A stretch of DNA of 52,884 bases from Lachnospiraceae bacterium (GCA_021199235.1 JAJQIL010000027.1:1-52884), one strand, 5' to 3'; counted from the stretch's first letter, positions 8,868 to 17,819 are shown. Numbers and translations: made by a program. Notes: a model not told the origin generated them from the letters alone.

Positions 8868-11192
8868 TTATTCCGCCTCCGGTTCGGCCGGCACAAAGCG
8901 CCGCATCTTCACCGGGTCGGACGCTTCCTCATGCGCTGTCCTTGCCTCATGCGCCTCGCGGATTGCTTCCTCGCAGAAATACTCCTGCGCACAGAGACGT
9001 TCCTTACCGCGCCGGTCGATCCGCTCATAGCTGCCGTCCGGTTGCAGTACCTGTGCCTTCACATTGTCTCCCAGCTGAATCTGCAGAATGTGGCGTACCT
9101 TTTCCCGGATATCCGGATCCTCCACCGGGAACAGGATCTCGACACGTTTATCCAGATTGCGCGGCATCCAGTCCGCGCTCGCCATGTAAAATTCCTCATT
9201 CTCATCATTGAGGAAATAGTAAATACGCGCATGCTCCAGGAAAGTCCCGACGATAGAGCGCACGTGAATCGTCTCGCTGACGCCAGGTATTCCGGTCTTC
9301 AGACAGCAGATGCCGCGGACGATCAGGTCGATCTCCACTCCGGCCGCGGAAGCCTCGTAAAGCGCGGCGATGATTCCCTTGTCGCACAGCGAATTCATCT
9401 TCGCGATGATTCGGGCCGGATGCCCGTTTTTCGCGTGCTGCGTCTCGCGCCCAATGAGATACATAAAGCGGTCGCGCATCCAGATGGGAGCCAGTGACAG
9501 GCAGTTCCAGTGCTTCGGCTCAGAATAGCCGGAAAGCATATTGAATACCGCAGTCGCGTCCTCGCCGATCATTTCCGAGCAGGTCATGATGCCGCAGTCC
9601 GTATACTGCTTCGCGGTCGAATCGTTGTAATTGCCCGTACCAAGATGCACATACCGGCGGATGCCGTCCTCCTCGCGCCGTACCACGAGAGTAATCTTGC
9701 AGTGCGTCTTTAAACCCAGCAGGCCGTAGATCACATGGCAGCCCGCTTTTTCCAGCATCTTCGCCCAGTTGATATTATTTTCCTCATCAAAACGGGCTTT
9801 CAGTTCCACCAGCACGGAGACCTGTTTGCCGTTCTCAGCCGCCTGCGCAAGCGCAACAACGATCGGAGAATTGCCGCTGACGCGGTACAGAGTCTGCTTG
9901 ATCGCTAGCACGTCCGGGTCGGCAGCCGCCTGTTTTACCAGCTGCACGACCGGGTCAAAGGTCATGTACGGATGATGCAGGAAAATATCCCCTTTGCGGA
10001 TCTGTGCAAAAATATCTGCCGCCGACTCCGCAACGCGTGAAGCGCCCGGTACCTCCGGAACCAGCATCCCCGGCACCGGCTGCGGCTGATAAGGCTCCTG
10101 CTTGTACTCATCAAAGCCCTCCAGCCCGTACAGCTTCATCAGAAAAGTCAGATCCAGCGGGCCGCTGATCTTGTAGATATCGTCGTTTTTGACATCCAGC
10201 TCCTGCTTCAGGATCTTCAGCAGCTTCGGCTCCATGTTGTCCTCGATCTCCAGACGGATGACCTCGCCCCACTGGCGCTTTTTCAGCTGCTTCTGGATTT
10301 CTTTTAGCAGATCCGACGCATCATCCTCATCGATCGTCAAATCCGCGTTGCGCATGATCCGGTAGGGATGGGCGCAGACCACGTTGTAGTTGGAAAACAG
10401 CTGGTCAATGTTCCGCTCGATCAGCTCCTCCAGCAGGATCACGCATTTTGTCCCGTCCTCCTTATCCGGCAGCCGGACAATGCGCGGCAGCACGGAAGGC
10501 ACCTGTACAGTCGCAAATTCCAGTTTTACTTTTTCACCCTTTGCGCCCTTCTCACCCTTCTCACCCTTCTCGTTCTTTCCGCTCTTCTCAGCCTTCTCAC
10601 TTTTTTCCGCTTTATCGTTCTTTTCTTCGTTTTTCAGAGTTTTTTCGTTCTTCTCTGCTTTTTCGCTTTTGTCGTCCTTTTTCGCGATCAGTGCGCCGAT
10701 GTTCAACGCCTTGTTACGGATCAGGGGAAACGGCCGCGAGGAATCCATCGCCATCGGCGTCAGTACCGGATAAACATTTTCCTCAAAATAACGGTCTGCC
10801 GCCTCCGCCTGTTCTTTGGTCAGCTTCTCATGTTCCGTCACGACCTCCAGTCCGCACTGTTTCATCAATGGAAGCAGCGAGCGGTTGTAGGTCGAATACT
10901 GCAGCTTCACCAGTTCATGCGCTTCTTTCGAGATCATGTCAAGCTGCTCCTGCGCCGTCATCCCGGAAATATCCTTTTTCGTATACTTCGCGTGCACCAT
11001 ATCCTTAAGCGACGCCACGCGGATCATAAAAAATTCATCCAGATTCGACGCCGTAATGCTTAAAAATTTCAGCCGCTCCATCGGCGGATTTGTCTTATCC
11101 CGCGCCTCACCGAGCACCCGCTCATTAAAACGCAGCCAGCTCCGCTCCCTGTTTGTAAAATATTCCGGCCTGTCAAAACCCGTCCCTGCCAT
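8868..11192 (-). CDS. ppk: polyphosphate kinase 1
   Basis: 774 aa. It reversibly makes polyphosphate from ATP through a phospho-histidine. Recognisable parts are the N-terminal ERSWLRFNERVL, SNLDEFFMIRVA, the core SVLVELKARFDEENNI, the phospho-acceptor histidine in GLKTHCK, HLGTGNYN, and the second conserved histidine in FLEHARIYYF. It is about 75 residues longer than typical Ppk1 because of a Lys/Glu-rich stretch at about residues 171-223 (KSEKAEKNEK repeats). The frame starts at GTG 11201, but that codon lies in the ribosome site (GAGGTG), so ATG 11192 is preferred. Its upstream neighbour encodes the opposing enzyme, exopolyphosphatase. Confidence 0.95.
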   Translation of the reverse strand: MAGTGFDRPEYFTNRERSWLRFNERVLGEARDKTNPPMERLKFLSITASNLDEFFMIRVASLKDMVHAKYTKKDISGMTAQEQLDMISKEAHELVKLQYSTYNRSLLPLMKQCGLEVVTEHEKLTKEQAEAADRYFEENVYPVLTPMAMDSSRPFPLIRNKALNIGALIAKKDDKSEKAEKNEKTLKNEEKNDKAEKSEKAEKSGKNEKGEKGEKGAKGEKVKLEFATVQVPSVLPRIVRLPDKEDGTKCVILLEELIERNIDQLFSNYNVVCAHPYRIMRNADLTIDEDDASDLLKEIQKQLKKRQWGEVIRLEIEDNMEPKLLKILKQELDVKNDDIYKISGPLDLTFLMKLYGLEGFDEYKQEPYQPQPVPGMLVPEVPGASRVAESAADIFAQIRKGDIFLHHPYMTFDPVVQLVKQAAADPDVLAIKQTLYRVSGNSPIVVALAQAAENGKQVSVLVELKARFDEENNINWAKMLEKAGCHVIYGLLGLKTHCKITLVVRREEDGIRRYVHLGTGNYNDSTAKQYTDCGIMTCSEMIGEDATAVFNMLSGYSEPKHWNCLSLAPIWMRDRFMYLIGRETQHAKNGHPARIIAKMNSLCDKGIIAALYEASAAGVEIDLIVRGICCLKTGIPGVSETIHVRSIVGTFLEHARIYYFLNDENEEFYMASADWMPRNLDKRVEILFPVEDPDIREKVRHILQIQLGDNVKAQVLQPDGSYERIDRRGKERLCAQEYFCEEAIREAHEARTAHEEASDPVKMRRFVPAEPEAE

Positions 11193-11332
11193 TTTCCGCA
11201 CCTCTTTCCCCAGTTATATAATTTCCTGTAACACATCGTTTTTCCGATGCTGTCCGCACCCATTGCGTGAAACGCCTTCTTCGCTGCGCGGCTTCTGATT
11301 GATTCCTGTTCTGCAGTTCCTGACTGATTCTG

Positions 11333-13168
11333 TCAGAACGACTTTCTCTGCTTCAGCACCGGCCGCACATTGAATACTTCCTCGAAAAAGTCCACCTTTT
11401 CCTCAAAAGCGCCCTTTTCCAGTGAAAGATCTGCCTGACTGGCCACGGAAATTTTCAGCTCATGTTCTTTTAACGTCACCGTAACATTGCCGCATTTCTG
11501 CTGATGCGTACGGTCCAGCGAATTCGCGATGCGCAGGATCGCCGTCAGCTTCGCGACGATCATATATTCCTTTTCATCCAGATCGGTCTTCGTCTCAAGC
11601 TCATCATAATAAATGAACCGGCTCGTATTGTATTTGACTGTGTAAGCCACGATTGCCCGTTCCTCGTGGGAGAGACCGATGATCTCCGTCGCGAGGATAA
11701 TATTGTAGGCACATTCCGAAACGTCCGTCAGACTGATGAACTTACCGCAGCTGTGCAGGATCACCGCAATCTGCAGAAGCAGCCGTTCCCTCGCTCCCAG
11801 TCCATGCACTTTTTTCATGCGGTCGAAAATCTCCACCGCGATATCGCCGACATTCCGGTTGTGCGCCTGACTGGCCTTGTAACGTTTGGAAATGCTGCGC
11901 GTGGCAGCCAGAATATCCTCGTCAAAGCTGTGCCGTCTGGTAAGCAGCCCCATACGGACGCCATAATCATAAGCAACGCCGTCATTTAAGGAGAAGCCCG
12001 GCATCCACACGACATCCACGTCAAAGCTCTCGATCAGGCTGCGGCAGATTACCGCGGACGGGATGATCGCGTCCGTCAGATCGGACGGAAGATTATATGT
12101 CTTGGCCACCTCATCCGGCGTATGTGAGATCATCTCCTGATAAATAATCTCGTATTGTTCTTTCGTAAGGGATGGAATCCGTTTCCCGTCGGCATCCTTT
12201 TTCAGCAGATCAGAACTCTTCGGCGCGCCGGATTTTGCAGCGAACCCCGCCTGCTTCTCTTTTGAGCTCCCATCTGTAACGGAGATCATATCCTTTCCGG
12301 CCGACTCTGCCTTAACATCTCCGCCTTCTTTCTTCGAAGCTTCTGTTTTCGCAGCGTCCGCTTTCACGGCACCGGACTCTTTTTTCGCAGCGTCCGCTTT
12401 CACGGTACCGGACTCTTTTTTCGCGGTCTCCGCCTTCAGAGCTGCCGCCTCTCTGCTGCGAATCAGCTCCCGGATCTCCTCCCGTTCCTTCATGGAAAGC
12501 ATTTCTCTTAAGCCTCCGCCCAGAACGATCAGGTTGCGGATCTTGCGGTCTTTCTGATAAATCTTGGTGAATCCGGTCAGCTCATAATCCATCAGCTCCC
12601 GGAGCAGTTTTTCAAAATGCTCCCCGTTCTTCGAGAGAGGCAGCAGATTCTCACGGGTCGTGATATTTCCAACGCGGATGTTCTGCGTCGTGATCAGCTT
12701 ATCCTTGTCAAACAGGGAAATCTGCGTGCTGCTGCCGCTGATGTCCACGATCGCGGTCGCATTCGCGATGATATTCTCAAAATCCGCCGACACCGAAGCG
12801 ATCGCCTGATAATCGACAAACCGCTGCTCCGAGTTTGTAAACACATCAATCTCCAGCCCGGTCTGCTTCTCAATATAATCGCAGAGAAACGCTTTATTGC
12901 GCGATTCACGGAACGCGCTCGTTGCAAATACGCGGTAAGAAGCCACCTGATAGCCGGACATTGTGCGCTTAAAATCGTTCAGCACCGCACAGAGCTCATC
13001 CACATGCTCCCGGCTGATGCGTCCCTGTTCGTACACGTCCAGTCCCAGGTTGATACGGGTCGAGATACACTCGATCTCCCTCATCATACGCTTCTGTGTA
13101 AATTCGAAAATCTTCATTTCGGTCACGGCCGAGCCGATGCTGACTGCCGCGAATGTTTTTACAGCCAT
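11333..13168 (-). CDS. ppx: exopolyphosphatase, Ppx/GppA family
   Basis: 611 aa. It removes terminal phosphate from polyphosphate, and some relatives hydrolyse pppGpp. The N-terminal ASKHA fold shows AAVSIGSAVTEMKIFE, VFATSAFRES, the catalytic-loop glutamate region TNSEQRFVDYQA, and the phosphate loop VDISGSSTQISLF. The C-terminal third is HD-like, with HNRNVGDIA and a reduced HSCGKF motif. A lysine/alanine/glutamate segment with 12-residue repeats (KKESGTVKADAA, KKESGAVKADAA) separates the two parts. ATG 13168 (MAVKTFAAV) has AGGAGG at the right distance, so the 19 codons upstream are excluded. It pairs functionally with ppk just downstream. Confidence 0.9.
   Translation of the reverse strand: MAVKTFAAVSIGSAVTEMKIFEFTQKRMMREIECISTRINLGLDVYEQGRISREHVDELCAVLNDFKRTMSGYQVASYRVFATSAFRESRNKAFLCDYIEKQTGLEIDVFTNSEQRFVDYQAIASVSADFENIIANATAIVDISGSSTQISLFDKDKLITTQNIRVGNITTRENLLPLSKNGEHFEKLLRELMDYELTGFTKIYQKDRKIRNLIVLGGGLREMLSMKEREEIRELIRSREAAALKAETAKKESGTVKADAAKKESGAVKADAAKTEASKKEGGDVKAESAGKDMISVTDGSSKEKQAGFAAKSGAPKSSDLLKKDADGKRIPSLTKEQYEIIYQEMISHTPDEVAKTYNLPSDLTDAIIPSAVICRSLIESFDVDVVWMPGFSLNDGVAYDYGVRMGLLTRRHSFDEDILAATRSISKRYKASQAHNRNVGDIAVEIFDRMKKVHGLGARERLLLQIAVILHSCGKFISLTDVSECAYNIILATEIIGLSHEERAIVAYTVKYNTSRFIYYDELETKTDLDEKEYMIVAKLTAILRIANSLDRTHQQKCGNVTVTLKEHELKISVASQADLSLEKGAFEEKVDFFEEVFNVRPVLKQRKSF
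12351..12422. repeat. 36-bp tandem repeat in ppx
   Basis: Two tandem 36-bp copies (12351-12386, 12387-12422) differ by one base and encode the 12-residue repeat in the linker of Ppx. A whole-codon period means copy-number change would keep the frame. Confidence 0.9.
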
Positions 13169-13249
13169 ATATACCCTCCTGCATATTTCCAGGCATTTCT
13201 GCCATGCAGGTCTGAAACAGATCAATCTGTCCAGCCCTGTATTCCTGCT

Positions 13250-14827
13250 TTACTGCATGGCAGAAATATAGTCGACGAACTGAACGGCAGTCCGACCTGA
13301 CAATCCGCCGTGGCTTAATTCCCATTTGTTTGCCTCGGCCAGCAGTTCCTCTTCCGGCATCGTAATGCCGTAGCGCTCCGCCAGCGTGCGCACGATATTC
13401 TGGAACTGCTTTTTGTCCGGTGAGCCAAAATAAATGGTAACGCCGAATCTGGAGGAAAGCGAAAGCTTCTCCTGCACCGTATCCGAAACATGCAGGTCTC
13501 CGCCGTGTGTCGCGTGGAGCTCGCCCGGCTTCCCGATATCTCCCTCCATATTGTCGCCGAACTGTTCCCGGATCAGATGGCGGCGGTTCGAAGTCGCGTA
13601 GATCAGGACATTGTCCGGCTTCCGTTCCAGGCCGCCCTCGATCACAGCCTTCAGATATTTGTATTCAATCTCAAACTCCTCAAAAGAGAGATCATCCATA
13701 TAGATAATGAATTTATAATTGCGGTTCTTGATCTGTGCGATCACCGCGTTCAGATCCTGAAACTGATGTTTATAGATCTCGATCATGCGCAGTCCCTGAT
13801 CGTAATACTGATTCAGAATCCCCTTGATGCTGGAGGATTTTCCGGTCCCGGCATCACCAAAAAGCAGGCAGTTGTTCGCCTTTTTTCCCTTCAGAAATGC
13901 CTCTGTATTGTCGATCAGCTTTTTCTTCTGGATCTCATATCCCACCAGATCATCCAGCTTCACATGCGCGATATTCGTAATCGGCAGGATCTGCACCCCG
14001 TCGTCTCCATGGTCGATACGGAATGCCTTGTGAAGGCCGAACTTGCCGACGCCGAAATCCCGGTAAAACTGCACCATATGATTCGTAAACCGTTCCAAAG
14101 CAGCATCTGATACTATCTCTGTATCAGCCATGCCCAGAGGCTTCGAGACACCGTCATTGTAAAAGTCTTCTGCGGTGTCAGGCTCTCCCGGAGTCACCGA
14201 AGCCTCCGGATTACACGTTGTTTCTGAAATTCCGGAAGCCTCAGCCAGCTGCGCGGCCAGTTCACAGATGCGGTCGCGGATGCGCCGGTTGAACACTTTA
14301 CCTTCCGCAGTACCTCTGTGATAGTGCAGAATCTCCTCAAACAAACCTGCATTCAGCCGCGCCGCCCCAACGCAAAGCGTTTTTTCATGGGCAGCGCAAG
14401 CTGCCGCCGAACGAATGTGAGGGGGCATTTCCAGCATTTCTTCCAGCCCGGTAAAATCAAGGGCGAAAAGCCGCATAAAAATCGCGAAATCATGTTTCGC
14501 AAGCGTCAGCAGACTCCCGTCCGTCATTCCCCGGATCTCGCATGAGGTGCTGAATACATTTTCATTATTTACCAGCAAAAGAGTCAGATAATTATGCCAA
14601 AGATTTCCTTCAAAACCATAAGTGCCCGCCAGATCGATCAGCGCATGCATACACGAAAAAAAATCTTTCCGAACCTCATCCCGGATATTTCGCACATTTT
14701 CATCCACATCATCCGAAGATGAGGAGTCAATTCCACTCTTCAGGCGCTCCAGTATCCGGCACATATCCTCTATAATCTGCCCGTTTTCGAAATTCCGATA
14801 CAATATCAGTTCATCTAAGTCTGTCAT
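13250..14827 (-). CDS. DUF815-family AAA ATPase
   Basis: 525 aa, predicted cytoplasmic. The C-terminal 270 residues match the DUF815 P-loop family: Walker A LLFGDAGTGKSS, Walker B FIIYMDDLSFEE, sensor-like YATSNRRHLI, then RFGVTIYFGSP and LSGRTAVQFVDYI. The N-terminal 250 residues are helical and variable. Family function is not established; such proteins resemble DnaA/IstB-like loaders. Start: GTG 14836 or ATG 14827. AGGGTG sits just before the ATG, so I use ATG. It is 14 bp after pheA and probably cotranscribed with it. Confidence 0.85.
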   Translation of the reverse strand: MTDLDELILYRNFENGQIIEDMCRILERLKSGIDSSSSDDVDENVRNIRDEVRKDFFSCMHALIDLAGTYGFEGNLWHNYLTLLLVNNENVFSTSCEIRGMTDGSLLTLAKHDFAIFMRLFALDFTGLEEMLEMPPHIRSAAACAAHEKTLCVGAARLNAGLFEEILHYHRGTAEGKVFNRRIRDRICELAAQLAEASGISETTCNPEASVTPGEPDTAEDFYNDGVSKPLGMADTEIVSDAALERFTNHMVQFYRDFGVGKFGLHKAFRIDHGDDGVQILPITNIAHVKLDDLVGYEIQKKKLIDNTEAFLKGKKANNCLLFGDAGTGKSSSIKGILNQYYDQGLRMIEIYKHQFQDLNAVIAQIKNRNYKFIIYMDDLSFEEFEIEYKYLKAVIEGGLERKPDNVLIYATSNRRHLIREQFGDNMEGDIGKPGELHATHGGDLHVSDTVQEKLSLSSRFGVTIYFGSPDKKQFQNIVRTLAERYGITMPEEELLAEANKWELSHGGLSGRTAVQFVDYISAMQ

Positions 14828-14841
14828 TTTTATCACCCTGA

Positions 14842-15972
14842 TTAATAATTTCCAAGAATCTTCATATTGATTGCCTCTTCGCGGATGCCGCGAAGCGCGT
14901 TCTTCACCGCACCGTCCATAAGATTGCCGTCAAAGTCAATGAAGAAACGGTACTCCCAGTTCCGGCCGGGAATCGGACGGGATTCAATCTTATTCATATT
15001 CAGATTGTTGTAGATAAAATGCGAAAGAATGTTATAGAGGGAGCCGCTGGAATGCGGTACCTCGAAGCAGATGCTGATCTTCTTCGCGTCGCGCCGGAAT
15101 ACACGCTGGTTCGTCACCACGATAAAACGGGTCGAGTTCGCTTCATTATAATAAATCTTCTCCTCGAGGACCTCCAATCCAAAGTATTCCGCCGCAAAAA
15201 CGCTGCCCACAGCCGCCTGCGTCGGATCCCCGTCATCTGCCACCTTTTTCGCCGCCCGCGCGGTATTGTCATATGGGATCAGCTGCCATTCCGGATGACG
15301 ATACAGATATTCCTCGCACTGGGACAGTGCCTGTTCATGGGAATACACGCTCCTGATATTTTCCAGTCTGGTACCCGGCAGACCAAGCAGCGCGTGCTCA
15401 ACCTTTACAATCTGCTCCCCGACGATATAATTTTCAAAATTGACAAGAAGGTCGTAGTTATCCGCCACGATCCCGGCCGATGAATTCTCAATCGGCAGTA
15501 CCGCGTAATCCGCGGAGCCCTCCGCGATTGCCTCCATCGCGTCGCGGAATGTCCGCACATGGAAGCAGTTGACATCCTTTCCGAAGAACTGCTGCATCGC
15601 CGCATGGCTGTACGCTCCCTCCACGCCCTGATAAACGACGCGGATATTTTCACGGTCGATGTCGTCCACCTCGATAAAGGGCAGACGCCCGGACACTCCA
15701 TTTTCCTCCAGAAGCTGATACTGCAGCTTGCGGCTCATGGACATGATCTGAGAAAAAAGCTCCTGCACACCGTGACGGTTAAAATCATTGTGTGCCATCT
15801 CTCCCAGGGTTTCAAGCTTGCTGTGCTCGCGCTCTTTATCGAATACTTTTCTGCCGTTCGCGATCTTGTAACGGGCTACGTCCTCGCTGATCTCCATTCT
15901 CCGCTCAAAGAGCTCCGTGATCTGCCGGTCCACATCATCTATTTCCAGTCTCAGTTCTGATAAATCCTTCAT
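14842..15972 (-). CDS. pheA: bifunctional chorismate mutase/prephenate dehydratase (P-protein)
   Basis: 376 aa. It catalyses two steps to phenylpyruvate: chorismate to prephenate, then dehydration and decarboxylation. Residues 1-90 are an AroQ-type mutase (LSELRLEIDDVDRQITELFERR). The dehydratase domain starts at VVYQGVEGAYSHAA and includes LPIENSSAG and the catalytic NSTRF motif. The C-terminal ACT domain has the phenylalanine-binding KIESRPIPG and EYRFFIDF, so feedback inhibition by phenylalanine is expected. Length and order fit clostridial P-proteins. It is the first gene of the leftward block behind the promoter at 16011-16039. I see no T-box or leader peptide in the 80-bp upstream gap. 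Confidence 0.95.
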   Translation of the reverse strand: MKDLSELRLEIDDVDRQITELFERRMEISEDVARYKIANGRKVFDKEREHSKLETLGEMAHNDFNRHGVQELFSQIMSMSRKLQYQLLEENGVSGRLPFIEVDDIDRENIRVVYQGVEGAYSHAAMQQFFGKDVNCFHVRTFRDAMEAIAEGSADYAVLPIENSSAGIVADNYDLLVNFENYIVGEQIVKVEHALLGLPGTRLENIRSVYSHEQALSQCEEYLYRHPEWQLIPYDNTARAAKKVADDGDPTQAAVGSVFAAEYFGLEVLEEKIYYNEANSTRFIVVTNQRVFRRDAKKISICFEVPHSSGSLYNILSHFIYNNLNMNKIESRPIPGRNWEYRFFIDFDGNLMDGAVKNALRGIREEAINMKILGNY

Positions 15973-16010
15973 GCTGTTTTCCTCTCCAGTATACGAACAA
16001 GTTTTGTTAC

Positions 16011-16039
16011 ATCTTACCGCGCTTTTTGCTGTTTGTCCA
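16011..16039 (-). promoter_or_regulatory. putative pheA promoter
   Basis: On the minus strand TGGACA (16034-16039), a 17-bp spacer and TAAGAT (16011-16016) make a good sigma-A promoter about 40 bp before pheA, inside the short gap to the DUF4143 gene. Confidence 0.5.
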
Positions 16040-16052
16040 TCAAAAAAAGGGC

Positions 16053-17408
16053 TTATCCAAGCACACTGAAATCCGGATTGTAAATCACCGATTCCCTGAA
16101 CTGCTTTTTTTCTGCAAACATCAGCATATAAATCGGGTAATATATAATTTTCCCATTTGTACTGACGTTACCATTATGAAATACATAAGCCTCATTTATC
16201 GTATAGGCCTTATTCGCAGTCAGGTGATCCAGAGCGGCATACCGCGTATAATTCTTTCCGGATTTAATCTCAATCGGTATCACCTCTCCGTCCTGTTCCA
16301 CCAGGAAATCGACTTCCCCCTGTTTCTTATTATTAAAATAATAAAGGTCAAAACCATGCGCTTTCAGTTCCTGCGCGGCAACATTTTCATATACCGAGCC
16401 AAAATTAATATCCTGATCCTGATTTAATATCCGTATCTGAATATCGCCCGCATACATGGATGCCAGAAGACCCACATCTGCCAGAAACAGTTTGAACAGG
16501 TTGGGGGCCTTAGAAAGCAATAATGGAGTTTTGGGCTCATCCGCGCAGTATACCGGAAGCGCCACTCCGGCATCTTTCAGCCACAAAAAACTGTTGCTGT
16601 ATCGGGAAAATTTAAAATTTTCATTCAGATTCTTTAAAATAAACCGCTTATTTTTCGCATTCAGTTCACTTGGAATCAGATCAAAAATCTCCTCCAGGTA
16701 CAGCTTATCTTCCGGATCATACTTCGCTATATCTTTCTTATAAAGAGCAATGATCGACTTCTGTGTGCGCAAAACTTCCTGCAGATTGTGGGTTTCCAGA
16801 TATCTGGCGACTACAGCCGGCATACCGCCTGTTATCAGATACAGCCGAAACAGTTCCATCATTTTTTCATGAATCACCGGATCGACCGGCTTTTTCCCCG
16901 AAAATGCAGCACGAAGCGCGTCCATCACACGATCCGATACCCCGTTTGCCGCCGCAAATTCTTCAAGATCAAGCGGATACATCTGCAGAATATCCATATA
17001 TCCAACCGGAACGGAACGGATATCCTTCAGGTCTACGCCAAGCAGAGAGCCGCTTAAAACATAGCGGTAACTGCCTTCTTCCACGAGAAACTTAATCGCT
17101 GTGACAATCTCTTTACATTCCTGCACCTCATCAAGAAAAATCAGAGTTTCATGAGGAATCAGTGGGGCATCCGCGACCGCCGAAATCCGCAGAAGCAGGG
17201 AGGTACTGTCAGAAGCATTTTCAAACAGAGACACAGCCTGTCGGTTTTCGATAAAATTGATTGTGACAAACGACTGAAACATCTTTTTACCGAGAGTTTC
17301 TATAATATAGGTCTTTCCTACCTGTCTTGCACCTGTAATCAAAAGAGCCTTTTTCTCATCAGATGAAAAAAAACGAGAAAGTTCCTTCTCTATCTTTCTT
17401 GCTATCAT
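16053..17408 (-). CDS. AAA ATPase with DUF4143/nuclease-like C-terminus
   Basis: 451 aa. Residues 15-140 are an AAA_14-type P-loop domain: Walker A ITGARQVGKTY, Walker B LIFLDEVQE and YVLSGSLLG. A winged-helix-like middle is followed by a DUF4143 region with a PD-(D/E)XK-like core, GEVDFLVEQDG...PIEIKSGK. The family is very common in gut anaerobes and archaea; its function is unproven. The coding sequence is visibly more AT-rich than the pheA block, consistent with acquisition. It has its own promoter (17433-17461), and four phased repeats cover that promoter and upstream DNA. Start ATG 17408 follows GGAGGA. It is a single-gene unit ending 80 bp before pheA. Confidence 0.88.
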   Translation of the reverse strand: MIARKIEKELSRFFSSDEKKALLITGARQVGKTYIIETLGKKMFQSFVTINFIENRQAVSLFENASDSTSLLLRISAVADAPLIPHETLIFLDEVQECKEIVTAIKFLVEEGSYRYVLSGSLLGVDLKDIRSVPVGYMDILQMYPLDLEEFAAANGVSDRVMDALRAAFSGKKPVDPVIHEKMMELFRLYLITGGMPAVVARYLETHNLQEVLRTQKSIIALYKKDIAKYDPEDKLYLEEIFDLIPSELNAKNKRFILKNLNENFKFSRYSNSFLWLKDAGVALPVYCADEPKTPLLLSKAPNLFKLFLADVGLLASMYAGDIQIRILNQDQDINFGSVYENVAAQELKAHGFDLYYFNNKKQGEVDFLVEQDGEVIPIEIKSGKNYTRYAALDHLTANKAYTINEAYVFHNGNVSTNGKIIYYPIYMLMFAEKKQFRESVIYNPDFSVLG

Positions 17409-17432
17409 GAACTGTATTCCTCCTTTCCTGTG

Positions 17433-17461
17433 AGTATAGCTCTTTTTGTCCGGTTTTTCAA
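17433..17461 (-). promoter_or_regulatory. promoter of DUF4143 ATPase gene
   Basis: On the minus strand TTGAAA (17456-17461), a 17-bp spacer and TATACT (17433-17438) form a near-consensus sigma-A promoter 25 bp before the start codon. Repeat copy 1 (17445-17459) covers the spacer and the -35 element, so a protein bound there should compete with RNA polymerase. Confidence 0.7.
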
Positions 17462-17558
17462 TCGTTTTTCAGCTCTTAATGTCCGCTTTTTCCGAAATAC
17501 AAGTCCGGATTTTGTCCGTTTTTTCAGACTCGATTATCATTCTTTTGTCCGCTTTTTC
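17445..17558. repeat. four 15-bp sites with exact 33-bp period
   Basis: TTTGTCCGCTTTTTC-like sites lie at 17445-17459, 17478-17492, 17511-17525 and 17544-17558. Their starts are exactly 33 bp apart. Eight positions or more are invariant (TGTCCG..TTTTC), while the 18-bp segments between them share nothing obvious. The period is close to three helical turns, so all sites face one side of the DNA. This fits a cooperative operator or iteron array for the adjacent ATPase gene. Confidence 0.92.
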
Positions 17559-17610
17559 TTTATCAAAAATTTTTATTGATTTTTCTTGCAATCCGGGCAG
17601 TTATCGTTTA

Positions 17611-17649
17611 TTATAGTGAACGACAAAATTCTTTTGTCATTCACTATAA
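17611..17649. repeat. 39-bp near-perfect palindrome
   Basis: TTATAGTGAACGACAAAA (17611-17628) pairs with TTTTGTCATTCACTATAA (17632-17649) at 17 of 18 positions, with a 3-base centre. TTGCAA (17586-17591), 17 bp and TATTAT (17609-17614) could be a rightward promoter whose -10 runs into the palindrome, about 130 bp before the tRNA gene. An operator or mobile palindromic element are both possible. Confidence 0.75.
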
Positions 17650-17708
17650 ATGATGCGCACGGACACATATGGAATGGCTGCTTCGCATCCTTGCGTCCGG
17701 CGCAAAGT

Positions 17709-17728
17709 AAAACGACTTACGTCGTTTT
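17709..17728. repeat. AAACGAC/GTCGTTT hairpin, copy 2
   Basis: 8-bp perfect inverted repeat (17709-17716, 17721-17728) with loop TTAC and flank AAAGT, matching the element at 2435-2452. It sits 18 bp before tRNA-Val. Confidence 0.7.
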
Positions 17729-17746
17729 CTATATATATATCGAAAT

Positions 17747-17819
17747 GGAGATATAGCTCAGCTGGGAGAGCATCTGCTTGACGTGTAGAGGGTCACAGGT
17801 TCGAGTCCTGCTATCTCCA
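17747..17819 (+). tRNA. tRNA-Val(GAC)
   Basis: A 73-base cloverleaf. The acceptor GGAGATA pairs fully with TATCTCC, the D-arm is GCTC..GAGC, the anticodon stem TCTGC/GTAGA encloses TTGACGT with anticodon GAC, and the T-loop is TTCGAGT. The T-stem has one A-C mismatch at its base. CCA is not encoded. A terminator hairpin follows at 17831. Confidence 0.95.

Noticed and set aside
15973-16052. T-box or leader attenuator before pheA
   Set aside because: Only 80 bp, no T-box sequence (AGGGUGGNACCGCG) and no leader ORF with phenylalanine codons; a simple promoter is visible.
17445-17558. CRISPR array
   Set aside because: Repeats are 15 bp and spacers 18 bp, only four copies, no cas genes, and copy 1 overlaps a promoter. 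Operator or iteron sites fit better.
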